Notes: generated from the sequence alone by a model not told the origin. Positions 44,476-53,632 are shown, numbered from the stretch's first letter. The stretch: DNA of 64,000 bases from Diaminobutyricibacter sp. McL0608 (GCF_039613825.1 NZ_CP154826.1:2790001-2854000); one strand, 5' to 3'. Numbers and translations: made by a program.

Positions 44476-44562
44476 TTAGCCGACGAAACTGTTGCTCTTG
44501 CCGAGGTTGCAGGATGCACACAACGTTCGCGCCATTCGTTCGACAGCGGGAACCTGGGTCGA
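44476..44562 (-). pseudogene. HNH endonuclease remnant, C-terminal tail
   Basis: Read on the minus strand to a TAA at 44478-44476, 28 residues are open, ending MARTLCASCNLGKSNSFVG. The CxxCN-x-x-KSN pattern is the usual end of HNH nucleases. A stop codon at 44565-44563 cuts it off from any start. It lies in the 360-base gap between the NERD and McrB genes, which otherwise holds only the McrB promoter region. Confidence 0.4.
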
Positions 44563-44682
44563 CTAGCTCGAGTTAGAGCTCCCGACGCGCCCTGTTTCTC
44601 ACGCGTTTCGATGGCGATTTCCCACAGCGCTTGATTGACTACAGGAGTCAGCAGTGGCTGTACGCCTACAAAGGAGACGCGC

Positions 44683-46767
44683 GTGACTGATCAGGACAAA
44701 AACGCCACTCGTGCGCGAAACGCTCTTGGCGTTCTCATCGACAACGGTGGCCGTCTTCCGAGAGCGCAAGTTTGGAGGGAGGTCACGTCGACGACGCCGC
44801 TCGGCGACGATGAGCAGGACCTGGTCGCGAGCGGCGGCCTCCGCAGCGAGGTCGACTGGAATTGGAGAACCGCCGAATTCGTCAAGGCTGGGTGGCTGAC
44901 AAAAGGTGGCGCCGAGGGATGGAGCATCACGGACCTCGGCCGCGAGGCCTACTCAGAGCTAACCGACTCCAGCGAGTTGGTCAGGCAGTCGCGACTCTTG
45001 TACACCGCGTGGGATCAGACCCGTGCGAAGGATCGGTCACGAGCACTTGCAACTCGAATCGTTCCTCATGACGTTGGTGAAGAGGAAGTGATCCGCGCTG
45101 CGGGAGTCTTCGTGGACCGGGCACTGGTTGCTGGTGCGTCCGTGTTTTCACCCGGGCGGAGGATTTGGACGGAGTCAGTGATCACCGAATTGGAGAAGAT
45201 CTCCATCGGGACAGAAGCGACGCCAGGGGCTACATTCACGCAGCAGCTGGCCGTGCAACTTGAACGCGCAAGTGACGACGCCAAGCTTCTTATGGCGGAG
45301 CTCGTGATGTTCCAACTATTACCCGTTACAACCGATTCAATCGGCGCGCGAAAAAAAGCCGAGCGCGTTGAGTCCGTCCTCAGCGTGATGGAGCACCCTG
45401 TCCAGATCTCAGCCGAGTTCAGTGCGGCCTTTCTGCATGGAGCGTTCAACCCTGGTACCAGAATGTTGAGCAACCTCGGTGGGGCAATGAAAATCATTGT
45501 CAACTTTGCTGCGGCCTGGACGCGAACTGGCAGCGATCGGCGTGAAGAGCTTTTGGAAGATCCATGGGGGTTTCGCGAGTTCGTACGCGAGGTTCCAGGC
45601 GAGACGTTTCCATCGCAGCGATGGTCGCTGATGTTTTTGGTGCATCCCCAAGCGTTCGTCAGCATCGTCTCTGAGGACCACAAGCGTCGTATCCGTGACG
45701 AGTTCATCGGCGAAATTACCGGCTCAACCGGCGACCTCGATAAGGACCTACTCAGCATTACAATCGCGCTTCAGGTCAAGAACAACGGCCCCGTCAACTA
45801 CTACTTGTCCCCCCTTAGAGAGAAGTGGCAGCCGCTCGCTCCGGTCCCGGTCTCGGTCCCGGAGCCTGTCCAGCCCGGAACTTCGTCAGCCGGCACGCGA
45901 ACGCCCTTTCCGCACGCGACCGCGGCTTTGAAAGCAACAACGTATATCGACGAAGACTGGCTACAAGACGTACTCGAATTGCTTGAGCGTCGGCGGCAGA
46001 TGATCCTGTATGGTCCTCCCGGCACTGGAAAGACCTTCATCGCTAAGGCGTTAGCTCAGCACGTCACGCTTGGATCGGATCCGGACATTGTGCAGTTCCA
46101 CCCAAGCTACTCGTACGAAGACTTTGTCGAAGGGTACCGACCGGTCGTCGAAGGCGGCCAACTCGTATATCGGCTCAAGGACGGCCCATTCCTCACAATC
46201 GCACGAGATGCGCGCAACAACCCCGAGACGAACTATGTTCTGGTCATCGATGAGATCAATCGCGGCAACATCGCGAAGGTGTTCGGCGAACTCTACTTTC
46301 TCCTCGAATACCGCAATGACAACATCACGCTGTTGTATGGAGACGAGCGCTTCCAGCTGCCCAGCAACGTGTTCATCATTGGCACAATGAACACGACCGA
46401 TCGCTCGATCGCGCTGCTCGACGCTGCGATGCGTCGTCGGTTCGCGTTCGTAGAATTGCACCCCGACAGAGAGCCCGTCTCAATGGTGCTCCGTAGTTGG
46501 CTCGCAGACAAAGGGATCGACGACGAGCCTGCGCGGATGTTGGAGACCGTGAACACGCGAATAGTCGATAGCTCGGCGCGCATCGGGCCGAGCTATCTGA
46601 TGCCCGAAGACGGCGATTTGTCAGAAAGACGTCTCCGCGAGATCTGGCGCTATGAACTGATGCCGCTGCTCGAGGAGGCGTACTACGGCGAGAATCGCGA
46701 TCTGGAATCAGAGTTCGGTCTCGACGCACTACGACGAGCTCAGGCGGTGAACGGCTCTGACGACTGA
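44683..46767 (+). CDS. mcrB: McrB-like AAA+ GTPase of a McrBC restriction system
   Basis: This 694-residue protein starts at GTG 44683 with AAGGAG upstream. The first 400 residues are a variable recognition part with a winged-helix-like start (NALGVLIDNGGRLPRAQVWR). The AAA+ motor follows: ILYGPPGTGKTFIAKALA (Walker A, about residue 444), FHPSYSYEDFVEGYRP, VIDEINRGNIAKVFGELYFLLE (Walker B and the McrB signature NRGN) and IGTMNTTDRSIALLDAAMRRRF. McrB hexamers bind modified DNA and drive the McrC nuclease. The N-terminal part is not a known methyl-cytosine reader, so the DNA modification recognised is unknown. Confidence 0.9.
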   Translation: MTDQDKNATRARNALGVLIDNGGRLPRAQVWREVTSTTPLGDDEQDLVASGGLRSEVDWNWRTAEFVKAGWLTKGGAEGWSITDLGREAYSELTDSSELVRQSRLLYTAWDQTRAKDRSRALATRIVPHDVGEEEVIRAAGVFVDRALVAGASVFSPGRRIWTESVITELEKISIGTEATPGATFTQQLAVQLERASDDAKLLMAELVMFQLLPVTTDSIGARKKAERVESVLSVMEHPVQISAEFSAAFLHGAFNPGTRMLSNLGGAMKIIVNFAAAWTRTGSDRREELLEDPWGFREFVREVPGETFPSQRWSLMFLVHPQAFVSIVSEDHKRRIRDEFIGEITGSTGDLDKDLLSITIALQVKNNGPVNYYLSPLREKWQPLAPVPVSVPEPVQPGTSSAGTRTPFPHATAALKATTYIDEDWLQDVLELLERRRQMILYGPPGTGKTFIAKALAQHVTLGSDPDIVQFHPSYSYEDFVEGYRPVVEGGQLVYRLKDGPFLTIARDARNNPETNYVLVIDEINRGNIAKVFGELYFLLEYRNDNITLLYGDERFQLPSNVFIIGTMNTTDRSIALLDAAMRRRFAFVELHPDREPVSMVLRSWLADKGIDDEPARMLETVNTRIVDSSARIGPSYLMPEDGDLSERRLREIWRYELMPLLEEAYYGENRDLESEFGLDALRRAQAVNGSDD

Positions 46768-46816
46768 GCTGCGATCGATCCCGCTGCGCGAAGCAGCCGG
46801 CGAGACTTTTCTGCGG

Positions 46817-47947
46817 ATGTCAATGGAGACGGCGTCGGAGATTGCGCGCCTTGGGATCGCATCTGTTAGCCCGACTCCCAGCGGCGAATGGCGCGTCAGT
46901 GGGGTATCGAAGGTTGGTGTCGTGAGGTTCGGCGATGCCCAAGTCAGCATCGAGCCGAAGGTTCCGCTCGAGCGTCTCTTCTACCTGCTGGCGCGCGGTC
47001 GCGAATGGGGTAACTGGTTTGAGCAGAGCGTGCATCTCGATACCATCGCCAATCTGTACCCAGCAATCGCAGAAGGTTTCGCAACGTGGGCCGAGCGCGT
47101 GTTTCGCACAGGCGTTGTTCGCGGATACCGCACGGTTCGCGCAGCGGAGCCCGCCATTCGCGGACGATGGCTTGTCTCCGAGCAAATTCGGGTCCGACAG
47201 GGACTGCCGTTGCCCGCCGAACTTCAGTACGACGAGTACACCTCGGACATCGCCGAGAACCAGCTCGTGCGATCGGCCGCCAGGCGACTCGTGACATTCG
47301 TCGGGCTGCCCGACTCTGTCCGCGCCCGCATCCTTCGCATCGATCTGCACCTCGGCGACGTCACTCTGCTCACTCGAGGCGAGCCATTGCCATCCGTTCA
47401 CTTCGATCGCCGCAATTACCGTTACCGCCCGCTTGTAGCCCTGGCCGAGCTAATCCTCACCAACGGTTCACTCGACCATCGAGTTGCAAGCACGGCTGCG
47501 AGTGGATTCTTGCTGGACCTCCCGCGAGTGTTCGAACAGTTCGTCGAAACTGAAGTGACCCGCGCAGCCAATCCTTTTGGGGGCGAAGTTGTGCCACAGT
47601 TCGATTCCGCGCTCGATGAAGATGGTCACGTGCACATCCGCCCCGACCTCGTTTGGCGTCGGGAAGGGCGCGTGCAAGCGGTGTTCGATGCAAAGTACAA
47701 AGCCGAAAAACCTGCGGGCTATCCAAACGCGGACATCTACCAGATGCTCGCGTACTGCATCAGACACGAGCTGACGACAGGCCACCTCATCTACGCTGCT
47801 GGCAACTCCGTTCCGCCTCGATACACGATCGCTCAGGCGGGCATCGAGATCTATTGCCACTCGATCGCTCTCGATCAAACTCCGGAAGAGATCTCGCGAC
47901 AGGTAGACGAAATCGTGGCAACAAGTATGCACACATCGTCGATGTAG
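46817..47947 (+). CDS. mcrC: McrC-like nuclease subunit
   Basis: This 376-residue protein is read from ATG 46817, but the family's N-terminus (IPLREAAGETF) is encoded upstream in the same frame back to a CTG at 46757, which overlaps the mcrB end by 11 bases. No ATG, GTG or TTG lies there, so CTG may be the real start. SGVSKVGVVRFGDAQVSIEPKVP is the conserved N-terminal beta part. The C-terminal nuclease reads VHIRPDLVWRREGRVQAVFDAKYKAEKP, a PD-(D/E)xK site. Together with McrB it cuts DNA carrying certain modifications. Confidence 0.9.
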   Translation: MSMETASEIARLGIASVSPTPSGEWRVSGVSKVGVVRFGDAQVSIEPKVPLERLFYLLARGREWGNWFEQSVHLDTIANLYPAIAEGFATWAERVFRTGVVRGYRTVRAAEPAIRGRWLVSEQIRVRQGLPLPAELQYDEYTSDIAENQLVRSAARRLVTFVGLPDSVRARILRIDLHLGDVTLLTRGEPLPSVHFDRRNYRYRPLVALAELILTNGSLDHRVASTAASGFLLDLPRVFEQFVETEVTRAANPFGGEVVPQFDSALDEDGHVHIRPDLVWRREGRVQAVFDAKYKAEKPAGYPNADIYQMLAYCIRHELTTGHLIYAAGNSVPPRYTIAQAGIEIYCHSIALDQTPEEISRQVDEIVATSMHTSSM

Positions 47948-48361
47948 TCATCTCTCATCCGCAACCCGTCAGGCACATATCGAACCGCGCCACCGCTTGC
48001 GAGAAGTATCTGCCCACGGCTCCGTCCATCAGGTGGAGTGCTTGATCCCGCCTCGCACTCCCTGATCGCAGCGAGATAGGGACACTGGGTTAGCCGCCCG
48101 TTGACCAGATGCTTGACTCCGCCAGGTGCAGCCCTCCCACCTCCCCCAACAGCCCTCTAGGCTTCATGCACAGCGCCTCGACCTTCATCCGAAGACAGCG
48201 TCAGGCATTGAATAGTTCCGCAAACGCAGCGTCGGCCGCGTCCTCGCTAATGATGAGCTTCCCTCCCGTGCGAGCCGCATTCAAGCTGATCACCTCGACC
48301 CACAGGCGGGTGATCGCCGACGGCCCGCGGACGGCGAATCGGAGCGAAAGACCGCGATAAC
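47948..48361. other. gap after mcrC with a coding-like minus-strand tail
   Basis: No complete gene is supported. On the minus strand the frame ending with TGA at 48203-48201 reads LWVEVISLNAARTGGKLIIS followed by EDAADAAFAELFNA and looks like the end of a real protein, but no start codon was found and the frame runs back into the next gene. It may be the relic of a gene replaced by the 48362 gene. Confidence 0.4.
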
Positions 48362-49021
48362 TCAGTCCTTGCCTGGGATGTCTACTAATCGGCCGGCGCT
48401 CGCATTTATGGCGACACGGTTGGTTGTGTATTGGGGACGTGCTCGCGCGATGTTGATGTCCGCGACCAGCGCTGATAGAAGGGTGTCGTACAGCGACTGG
48501 AATTCTAGAAGAGATTCCCGCGAGATGTCCTCCTCATCTCGTAGTGCGAACATCGTGTCCCATTCGTCGGACCAGGCAGGAGTGCTTTTCCACGACTGAC
48601 GACGCCGATACGCGCTGCTGTTGATGCGCGCATCCTTGCCCCACGCGCCGAACGAGACAAAGGCTGTTTCAATAAATTCCTTGTATGCGCCTTCGACGTC
48701 TGAACTGAATAGCGGCGCAGCCGGAAAGAAGGTCGAGTCTAGCGTCCGCTTCAGCCTTATGATGTCGCCGGGCGAGTCATCTCGCCACGTACCAATGAAG
48801 GTCAGGTAGCTCATGAGTCGATTCAGGTCGGGAGCTAACTGCTTGTAGTATTCGAGCCGCACACGAACAAGCTCCTCGTTACGAGACTGCCCACGACCAA
48901 GATAGATGCCTAGTACGACTACTAGGACTGGGACGGCGGCCGACGAGATGGCAGTCACGACGTCAGTCCAGTTCGGTTCGCTCACACTTGTATCGTTGCG
49001 GACGGATCGCGTTGCGCCCAC
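48362..49021 (-). CDS. single-pass membrane protein of unknown function
   Basis: This 219-residue protein has one N-terminal helix (VVTAISSAAVPVLVVVLGIYLG, about residues 21-42) and then a helical cytoplasmic part with RVRLEYYKQLAPDLNRLMSY and ESLLEFQSLYDTLLSALVAD. Similar proteins with one helix and a four-helix body occur in defence islands, but I recognise no named family. The start is GTG 49021 or GTG 48985; neither has a strong ribosome site. Confidence 0.55.
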   Translation of the reverse strand: MGATRSVRNDTSVSEPNWTDVVTAISSAAVPVLVVVLGIYLGRGQSRNEELVRVRLEYYKQLAPDLNRLMSYLTFIGTWRDDSPGDIIRLKRTLDSTFFPAAPLFSSDVEGAYKEFIETAFVSFGAWGKDARINSSAYRRRQSWKSTPAWSDEWDTMFALRDEEDISRESLLEFQSLYDTLLSALVADINIARARPQYTTNRVAINASAGRLVDIPGKD

Positions 49022-49266
49022 AGGGCGCGCGGACGAACCTTCTCAATTCAGAGCCGTGACGAGCGCCATACGAGCAATTCACACTGACGAGCTCGTTCTC
49101 ACGAGCGCGGAGCACAATCCGAGTCGGCGAGCGCTAGAGGGGACGACCCGTAGCGGTCCGGCGCTTACGCGACCACCGCCGGGTTCTCACAGACCCAGAC
49201 GACCTCGGGACAAGTGCCGAGCATGATGAGCAGCGCGGAGGAAGAAGCCCGCCGACTCGACCGGGA

Positions 49267-50502
49267 TCATAAGGATCGCGTCCGGCGCCTCCTCACGGCA
49301 CGTCTAGAGAGTCTCGTGACCGTCCCTTGCTCGATAACCGCCCACGGACCGTCGGCCAAGGGCACGGAATCTACACAGTGCGCATTGTCAATGTTGAACA
49401 CCGCGGCGGCCCGACCAGTCTGAGAGGACCGGTAGAGCATTCCAGTCGCCTCCGCCTTTGCACCCCGCGCACCGTAAACCTTCAGCAAGTACTCGGTGAG
49501 AATCTGGGTCGGGATGTACTCAACGTGTTCGTCGGCCGCCGAGATCGGTTTGCTGAGTTCGTCGACGAATTGGTGGAGGAAATGAATCTGACGATGGTAT
49601 GCACCAAGTGTCGGATGGAAAATGGAGGGGACGTCGCGCAGTCGAGTGAAGTCAACAACCTTCACATCGGATCTCATCGTGAACGCGCCGATCGTCACTC
49701 GCTGCTTCTTCTCCACGGCGTGGGCGATCACTTCGGCGAGAGCGGTGTCCTGATCTGCCGCCCCGTAGAACATCGGAATCCCTGCAGGATTCATTCGATT
49801 TGACACCGTGGCGCGCTCGATCGGACTTGTGCCCAACCGAGCGGCCGTGCTGGCGACTCGCCGCTCCCGATGTGCTTGAGCACGCCACCACAGTTCGTCT
49901 GGTTCAACTGAACGCGTAATTCCAAGAACGTCGATCAACTCACCGATTTCGTCGAGGATTCTCGCGGCGGGAACCTCGCCGGCTCGGAGCAACTCTTCAT
50001 CGGACGATCGATCAGACAGCCAAATCACAAAGCGAGTTTTGAACTTGACCGCGGAGCAGAACTGAGCCCATGCGTCCCGCAAAACCTCATCCCGTCGCCG
50101 CCATGCGAAGTCCTTTTCAACCCAGGTGGTGTCGTTGAGATGTGACTTGACTGCTTCAATCACGTCGTCGTTGGCGAACGCACCTCCGTATTCATCAACG
50201 AGATCCCAGGAGTCCCAGTGATCGCCGAGAAACTGATACCCACCTTCTGCAGAGTCGTAGTAGACCTCGTCGATTGCTTCCTCATGCTCGTGGCGAAGTC
50301 CACGTACGAAGGCCTCCATCAAGACATCGAAACTGGCTGCGGGCGCGCCGCCACAAAAGTCACAAACCTCTGTGTCTTCGGCCGAATCCACCACCGCCTG
50401 CGACAGCGACGTGTCAGCGATGCAGTTGGCGCAAACCGCCTCGTCGGAGAAGGACCATCCCTGGTCCTGCTCGTCCTGCATCTTCTCCTTGGCACGACCC
50501 AA
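49267..50502 (-). CDS. HEPN/RES-domain protein with zinc finger
   Basis: This 411-residue protein has a CANCI...CDFC zinc finger (residues 24-50) and a helical HEPN/RES N-terminal domain (about 60-190). A RES domain begins at ELWWRAQAHRER and continues with SNRMNPAGIPMFYGAADQDTALAE and a late GMLYRSSQTGRAAAVFN. RES toxins destroy NAD+ by phosphorolysis; the Arg in WWRAQ, the Tyr in FYGA and the Glu in ALAEV fit the active-site set. The usual Xre antitoxin gene is absent, so the HEPN and finger part may control it, as in Abi-type single-gene systems. Start with a GGAGG region upstream. Confidence 0.82.
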   Translation of the reverse strand: MGRAKEKMQDEQDQGWSFSDEAVCANCIADTSLSQAVVDSAEDTEVCDFCGGAPAASFDVLMEAFVRGLRHEHEEAIDEVYYDSAEGGYQFLGDHWDSWDLVDEYGGAFANDDVIEAVKSHLNDTTWVEKDFAWRRRDEVLRDAWAQFCSAVKFKTRFVIWLSDRSSDEELLRAGEVPAARILDEIGELIDVLGITRSVEPDELWWRAQAHRERRVASTAARLGTSPIERATVSNRMNPAGIPMFYGAADQDTALAEVIAHAVEKKQRVTIGAFTMRSDVKVVDFTRLRDVPSIFHPTLGAYHRQIHFLHQFVDELSKPISAADEHVEYIPTQILTEYLLKVYGARGAKAEATGMLYRSSQTGRAAAVFNIDNAHCVDSVPLADGPWAVIEQGTVTRLSRRAVRRRRTRSL

Positions 50503-50600
50503 AGTCGAGTCCTCCTTTCAGCTGTTCACAACTCGACCGGCAGTGCAAAAACCCGTGCGCCCGCGCAAAGGGTCGACGCATAAGCCGTCTCTCTCCACAC

Positions 50601-51308
50601 TCAGACGGCGAGGCCGAGGATCATCGCGGAGTGGTCAGTTACCCCGTCTAGCCGCGGAGTGTGGTCGTACTCGCAGCTGACCACCATCGTCTCCAGCCGC
50701 GACTGGAGATACGTCTGGTCGAGTCGGAAGCCGTTCCCTGAGTTCGAGAACCAGGAGTACTCCCGGATCGCCGGGTGTCGCGTCCGCCAAGCATCGGTGA
50801 AGCCGGCCCGTAGAAGTAACGGGATCCTGTCGGCGCCCTCGTACCTGACTCCCTTTGGGTCGCGGTCTAGGAGGTTGTCGCCGGTGTTGAAGTCGCCGAT
50901 CAGCAGCTGTCGTGAGACGCCGGCGGCGGCTTCGGTGATGAGCGCGTCCCAGTACGGCAGCTTCGCCTTCAGGTTCGGCATGTACACGCCGCCCAGGGTC
51001 GTCCAGCCGAGGTCGGCCGCCCAGAGATGCCGCCGGTCGGCCATGCTCTCGCCCATCGGCCGCGCACTAAGGATCGGAGACCTGCTCGCGATGAGCACGG
51101 CATTGGCGGAGGGCGTGACGTCTGGGTGCGTGACCTCGTAGCCCGAACTAATGAGAGCGTCGACGAGGAATTTGCCGTTCGCGCCGACGCGGAACTCCGT
51201 CACGACTAGGACGTCGGCGTCGAACTTCTCAAGCGTCGCGACGACGCGCGCGAGCCGCTCGGCAGCGCCACCGCCGCGCCTGATGTTCATCGTCGCGATG
51301 CGGCGCAC
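50601..51308 (-). CDS. endonuclease/exonuclease/phosphatase family protein
   Basis: This 235-residue protein has the EEP fold motifs: IATMNIRRGGG (Asn), VLVVTEFRVG (Glu metal ligand), LLIGDFNTGDN (the D-x-N catalytic pair) and GVTDHSAMILGL (Asp-His). It cuts phosphodiester bonds in nucleic acid or signalling molecules. It starts at GTG 51308 in a TAGTG overlap with the upstream HNH gene. The pair is most simply seen as one nuclease operon, perhaps for DNA degradation. Confidence 0.85.
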   Translation of the reverse strand: MRRIATMNIRRGGGAAERLARVVATLEKFDADVLVVTEFRVGANGKFLVDALISSGYEVTHPDVTPSANAVLIASRSPILSARPMGESMADRRHLWAADLGWTTLGGVYMPNLKAKLPYWDALITEAAAGVSRQLLIGDFNTGDNLLDRDPKGVRYEGADRIPLLLRAGFTDAWRTRHPAIREYSWFSNSGNGFRLDQTYLQSRLETMVVSCEYDHTPRLDGVTDHSAMILGLAV

Positions 51309-51931
51309 TATTCAGCGACCATCTCGACGATCCTTGCGCGTTTCAACTCCACCAAACGACGCGGCGTCTCGCCGTCCGCCGGCTTCACCACAAGCATTAC
51401 GTCAGCACCGACGGTCGGCGTAAAGAATTCGAGCACCTTCCAGACGGGTTGTTTGCGTCCGTCTCGCACGAGCATCCCCTTGCGGATCCCGGCAGCGGCC
51501 GCCTGCTCCCTGGCATAGCGGTCGGCCTTGCGAGACTCGGCCATCCGATCGAGTTCCTGAGTAGCGAGCTCCTCTGCCCTTTCGCGCGTCGCGCCTTGCC
51601 GTAGGAAGCGGCGCACGGTGTTCTCGAAGTTGGTCACCGGCTCGAGATGCTCCGGCCGGATGCAATCGCGCCGCTCGCACGTGTGATCCAGCTGCATGCC
51701 TTCAGGGATCGGGCCAACGCGCGTCTCGTAGCTGAGACGGTGCGCCCGGAACGTGCGTCCTTCTAATGAGGCCAGGCCATACCCGTCGCGGTCGAGCGCG
51801 CCGGTCCAGAGAAGGCAGCCGCTCTCCTCGTGGACGCAGGACTTCCGATCGAGGAGATCTTCGCGCGGTTTGTAGCGCTCGATCGTGAAGGTGATCCTGC
51901 CGACAGGGACTGTGGTTCCGACTTCGTACAC
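51308..51931 (-). CDS. HNH endonuclease
   Basis: This 207-residue protein has an HNH core in residues 35-100: SGCLLWTGALDRDGYG, RAHRLSYETRVGPIPEG, MQLDHTCERRDCIRPEHLEPV. Cys and His residues bind the metal and structural zinc. The rest is a helical linker and a C-terminal beta domain (GMLVRDGRKQPVWKVLEFF) that may bind DNA. This form is common in phages and mobile islands. It is co-translated with the EEP nuclease. Confidence 0.85.
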   Translation of the reverse strand: MYEVGTTVPVGRITFTIERYKPREDLLDRKSCVHEESGCLLWTGALDRDGYGLASLEGRTFRAHRLSYETRVGPIPEGMQLDHTCERRDCIRPEHLEPVTNFENTVRRFLRQGATRERAEELATQELDRMAESRKADRYAREQAAAAGIRKGMLVRDGRKQPVWKVLEFFTPTVGADVMLVVKPADGETPRRLVELKRARIVEMVAE

Positions 51932-51986
51932 ATCTCTCCTCGGTCGGGTCAGAAGTAGGGCAGCACAAAAATCGGGCTGGACATGA

Positions 51987-52271
51987 TGTAGACAGTCTAG
52001 GTACTCGAGCGCGCTCGCCTATCGACACGACGGCGACAATACCGACGATGCCGACGATGCCGACGATGCCGACGATGCCGACGATGCCGACGATGCCGAC
52101 GATGCCGACGATAGAGCCGAGTGGGCTGCGCCGGTCGAGTGGGAGCACGCCGTTCCACGGGAACAAGGCTTCTGGAAACCGGGGATGTTCGCTACCCAGG
52201 ACATGGCCACCAAGCTGCGCATTCAGTTCACTTTCGACCAGGTGTCAAAGGTATTCGGGCGGGAGGGCTGA
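51987..52271 (+). pseudogene. 3' part of an unknown gene with a DDA repeat and no start codon
   Basis: A 94-codon open frame runs from after a TGA at 51984 to a TGA at 52269-52271. It reads YSSALAYRHDGDNT, then Asp-Asp-Ala repeats encoded by the nine-base tandem repeat, then RAEWAAPVEWEHAVPREQGF and WKPGMFATQDMATKLRIQFT and FDQVSKVFGREG. The part after the repeat has good protein composition and codon use. No usual start precedes the repeat, so it is a truncated gene or one read by an unusual start. Confidence 0.45.
52042..52113. repeat. nine-base tandem repeat (CCGACGATG), eight units
   Basis: Seven perfect copies of CCGACGATG and one final CCGACGATA run head to tail. Each unit is three codons, so a change in copy number would keep a reading frame: DDA on the plus strand or IVG on the minus strand. 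Confidence 0.95.
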
Positions 52272-52410
52272 AGAGACGATCGAACGGTGGCCATGCTTTC
52301 TGGATGACGCTTGAGCAACACCTCCGGACATCGACGATGGAATGACATCTGTCAGGGGATCTCCCTAGGATCAAGTAGAAGCCTCACATTCGCACTCGGG
52401 GGAGGAGAGC

Positions 52411-53613
52411 ATGGGCTCGGTAGCCGCATACGAAACCGCGAGTGGCAGGCGCTACCGTGTCCGCTATCGAAAGCCTGATCACTCCCAAACTGACAAGCGG
52501 GGCTTTCGCACCAAGCGCGAGGCAGAGCTCTTCCTCGCCACGGTGGAGCTCTCGAAAGCGCACGGGTCATACTTGGACCCGGTCGAGGCGCGGATCACGG
52601 TCGGAGAGCTCGGCGCCGAGTGGCTTGCGAATAAGGAGCAAGCGCTCAAGCCATCTAGCTTCTCCCCCCTCTCAACAGCCTGGCGAGTCTACGTCGCCCC
52701 ACGCTGGGCAGGAACGTCCATCGGAAGGATCCGACCCTCTACGGTCGAGCAGTGGGTCCGTGAGCTCGGTCAAGGTAAAGCGCCAACCGTCCGTGCTCGA
52801 GGCGAGCACTTGAATAAGCCGCGATCTTCGAGCGTGGTAATCCGGGCAGTCGGGATTCTCGCTGGCATTCTCGACGTGGCCGTCCGAGACGGCCGCCTCG
52901 CGCGGAATCCTGCACGTGGGCTCTCGAATCTGCCTCGGAAGGTGACCAAGAAGCAGCGCCGGTATCTGACAGACGAAGAGGTCTTCCGGTTCGCCGAATC
53001 CGTCCACGATCCGATGCGCAGCACACTGATCCTCACCCTCGCCTACACAGGGATCCGGTGGGGCGAAGCCGTCGCACTTCACTGCGCCGACATCGACCTT
53101 GATCGCCACCGGATTCGCGTCCGAGAATCAGCGACGGAGGTCGAGGGCTACATTCACGTCGGACCACCAAAGAGCTGGGAAGCCCGAACCGTGCCCTTTC
53201 CCGAGTTCTTGGACTCTTCGCTCGCCCAGCTGTGCGCGGACAAGCCGCTCAACGCGCTTGTCTTTGCCGGCCCGTTGAACGGCTACCTCATGCGACCCGA
53301 CACCAGTGAGAGTCGACAGTCCTGGTGGCTGACGGCCCTCCGCGACGCTGGAATCGAGCGATTGACCCCGCACGACCTGAAACACACTGCCGCAAGCCTC
53401 GCGGTCAGCGCGGGAGCGAACGTCAAGGCTCTCCAACGCATGCTCGGGCACAAGTCCGCGGCGATGACCTTGGACACCTACGCGGATCTCTTCGACGATG
53501 ACCTGGGCGATGTAGCCGAGCGCTTGAATGACCGTGTCATGGCCAAGGATGTGGGCAAAATGTGGGCACGGATTCAAAATGAAGAGGAAAAATCGTCTGA
53601 AACTAGCAGCTGA
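52411..53613 (+). CDS. int: tyrosine integrase of the 35 kb island
   Basis: This 400-residue phage-type integrase has an N-terminal arm-binding part (RYRVRYRKPDHS, FRTKREAELFLATVE), a SAM-like core-binding domain and a catalytic domain with Arg216 (TGIRWGE), HDLKHTAAS (His321 and Lys324), LGHKS (His347) and Tyr357 (LDTYADL). The second catalytic Arg of the usual HxxR is Lys, a tolerated change. ATG 52411 has GGGGGAGGAG before it. The gene ends 27 bases before the tRNA and within its own attachment region, the standard layout for tRNA-integrating islands. Relics of sister integrases are at 18522 and 18798. Confidence 0.95.
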   Translation: MGSVAAYETASGRRYRVRYRKPDHSQTDKRGFRTKREAELFLATVELSKAHGSYLDPVEARITVGELGAEWLANKEQALKPSSFSPLSTAWRVYVAPRWAGTSIGRIRPSTVEQWVRELGQGKAPTVRARGEHLNKPRSSSVVIRAVGILAGILDVAVRDGRLARNPARGLSNLPRKVTKKQRRYLTDEEVFRFAESVHDPMRSTLILTLAYTGIRWGEAVALHCADIDLDRHRIRVRESATEVEGYIHVGPPKSWEARTVPFPEFLDSSLAQLCADKPLNALVFAGPLNGYLMRPDTSESRQSWWLTALRDAGIERLTPHDLKHTAASLAVSAGANVKALQRMLGHKSAAMTLDTYADLFDDDLGDVAERLNDRVMAKDVGKMWARIQNEEEKSSETSS

Positions 53614-53632
53614 TCAGCACTTTTATTTTCAT

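Noticed and set aside
52042-52113. Possible CRISPR-like array
   Set aside because: The units are nine bases and directly adjacent, with no spacers; it is a simple tandem repeat.
51702-52166. Minus-strand open frame with eight Ile-Val-Gly units
   Set aside because: The IVG run is just the nine-base repeat read in another frame. The frame overlaps the HNH gene start in shadow and has no plausible start context. The plus-strand DDA frame is better.
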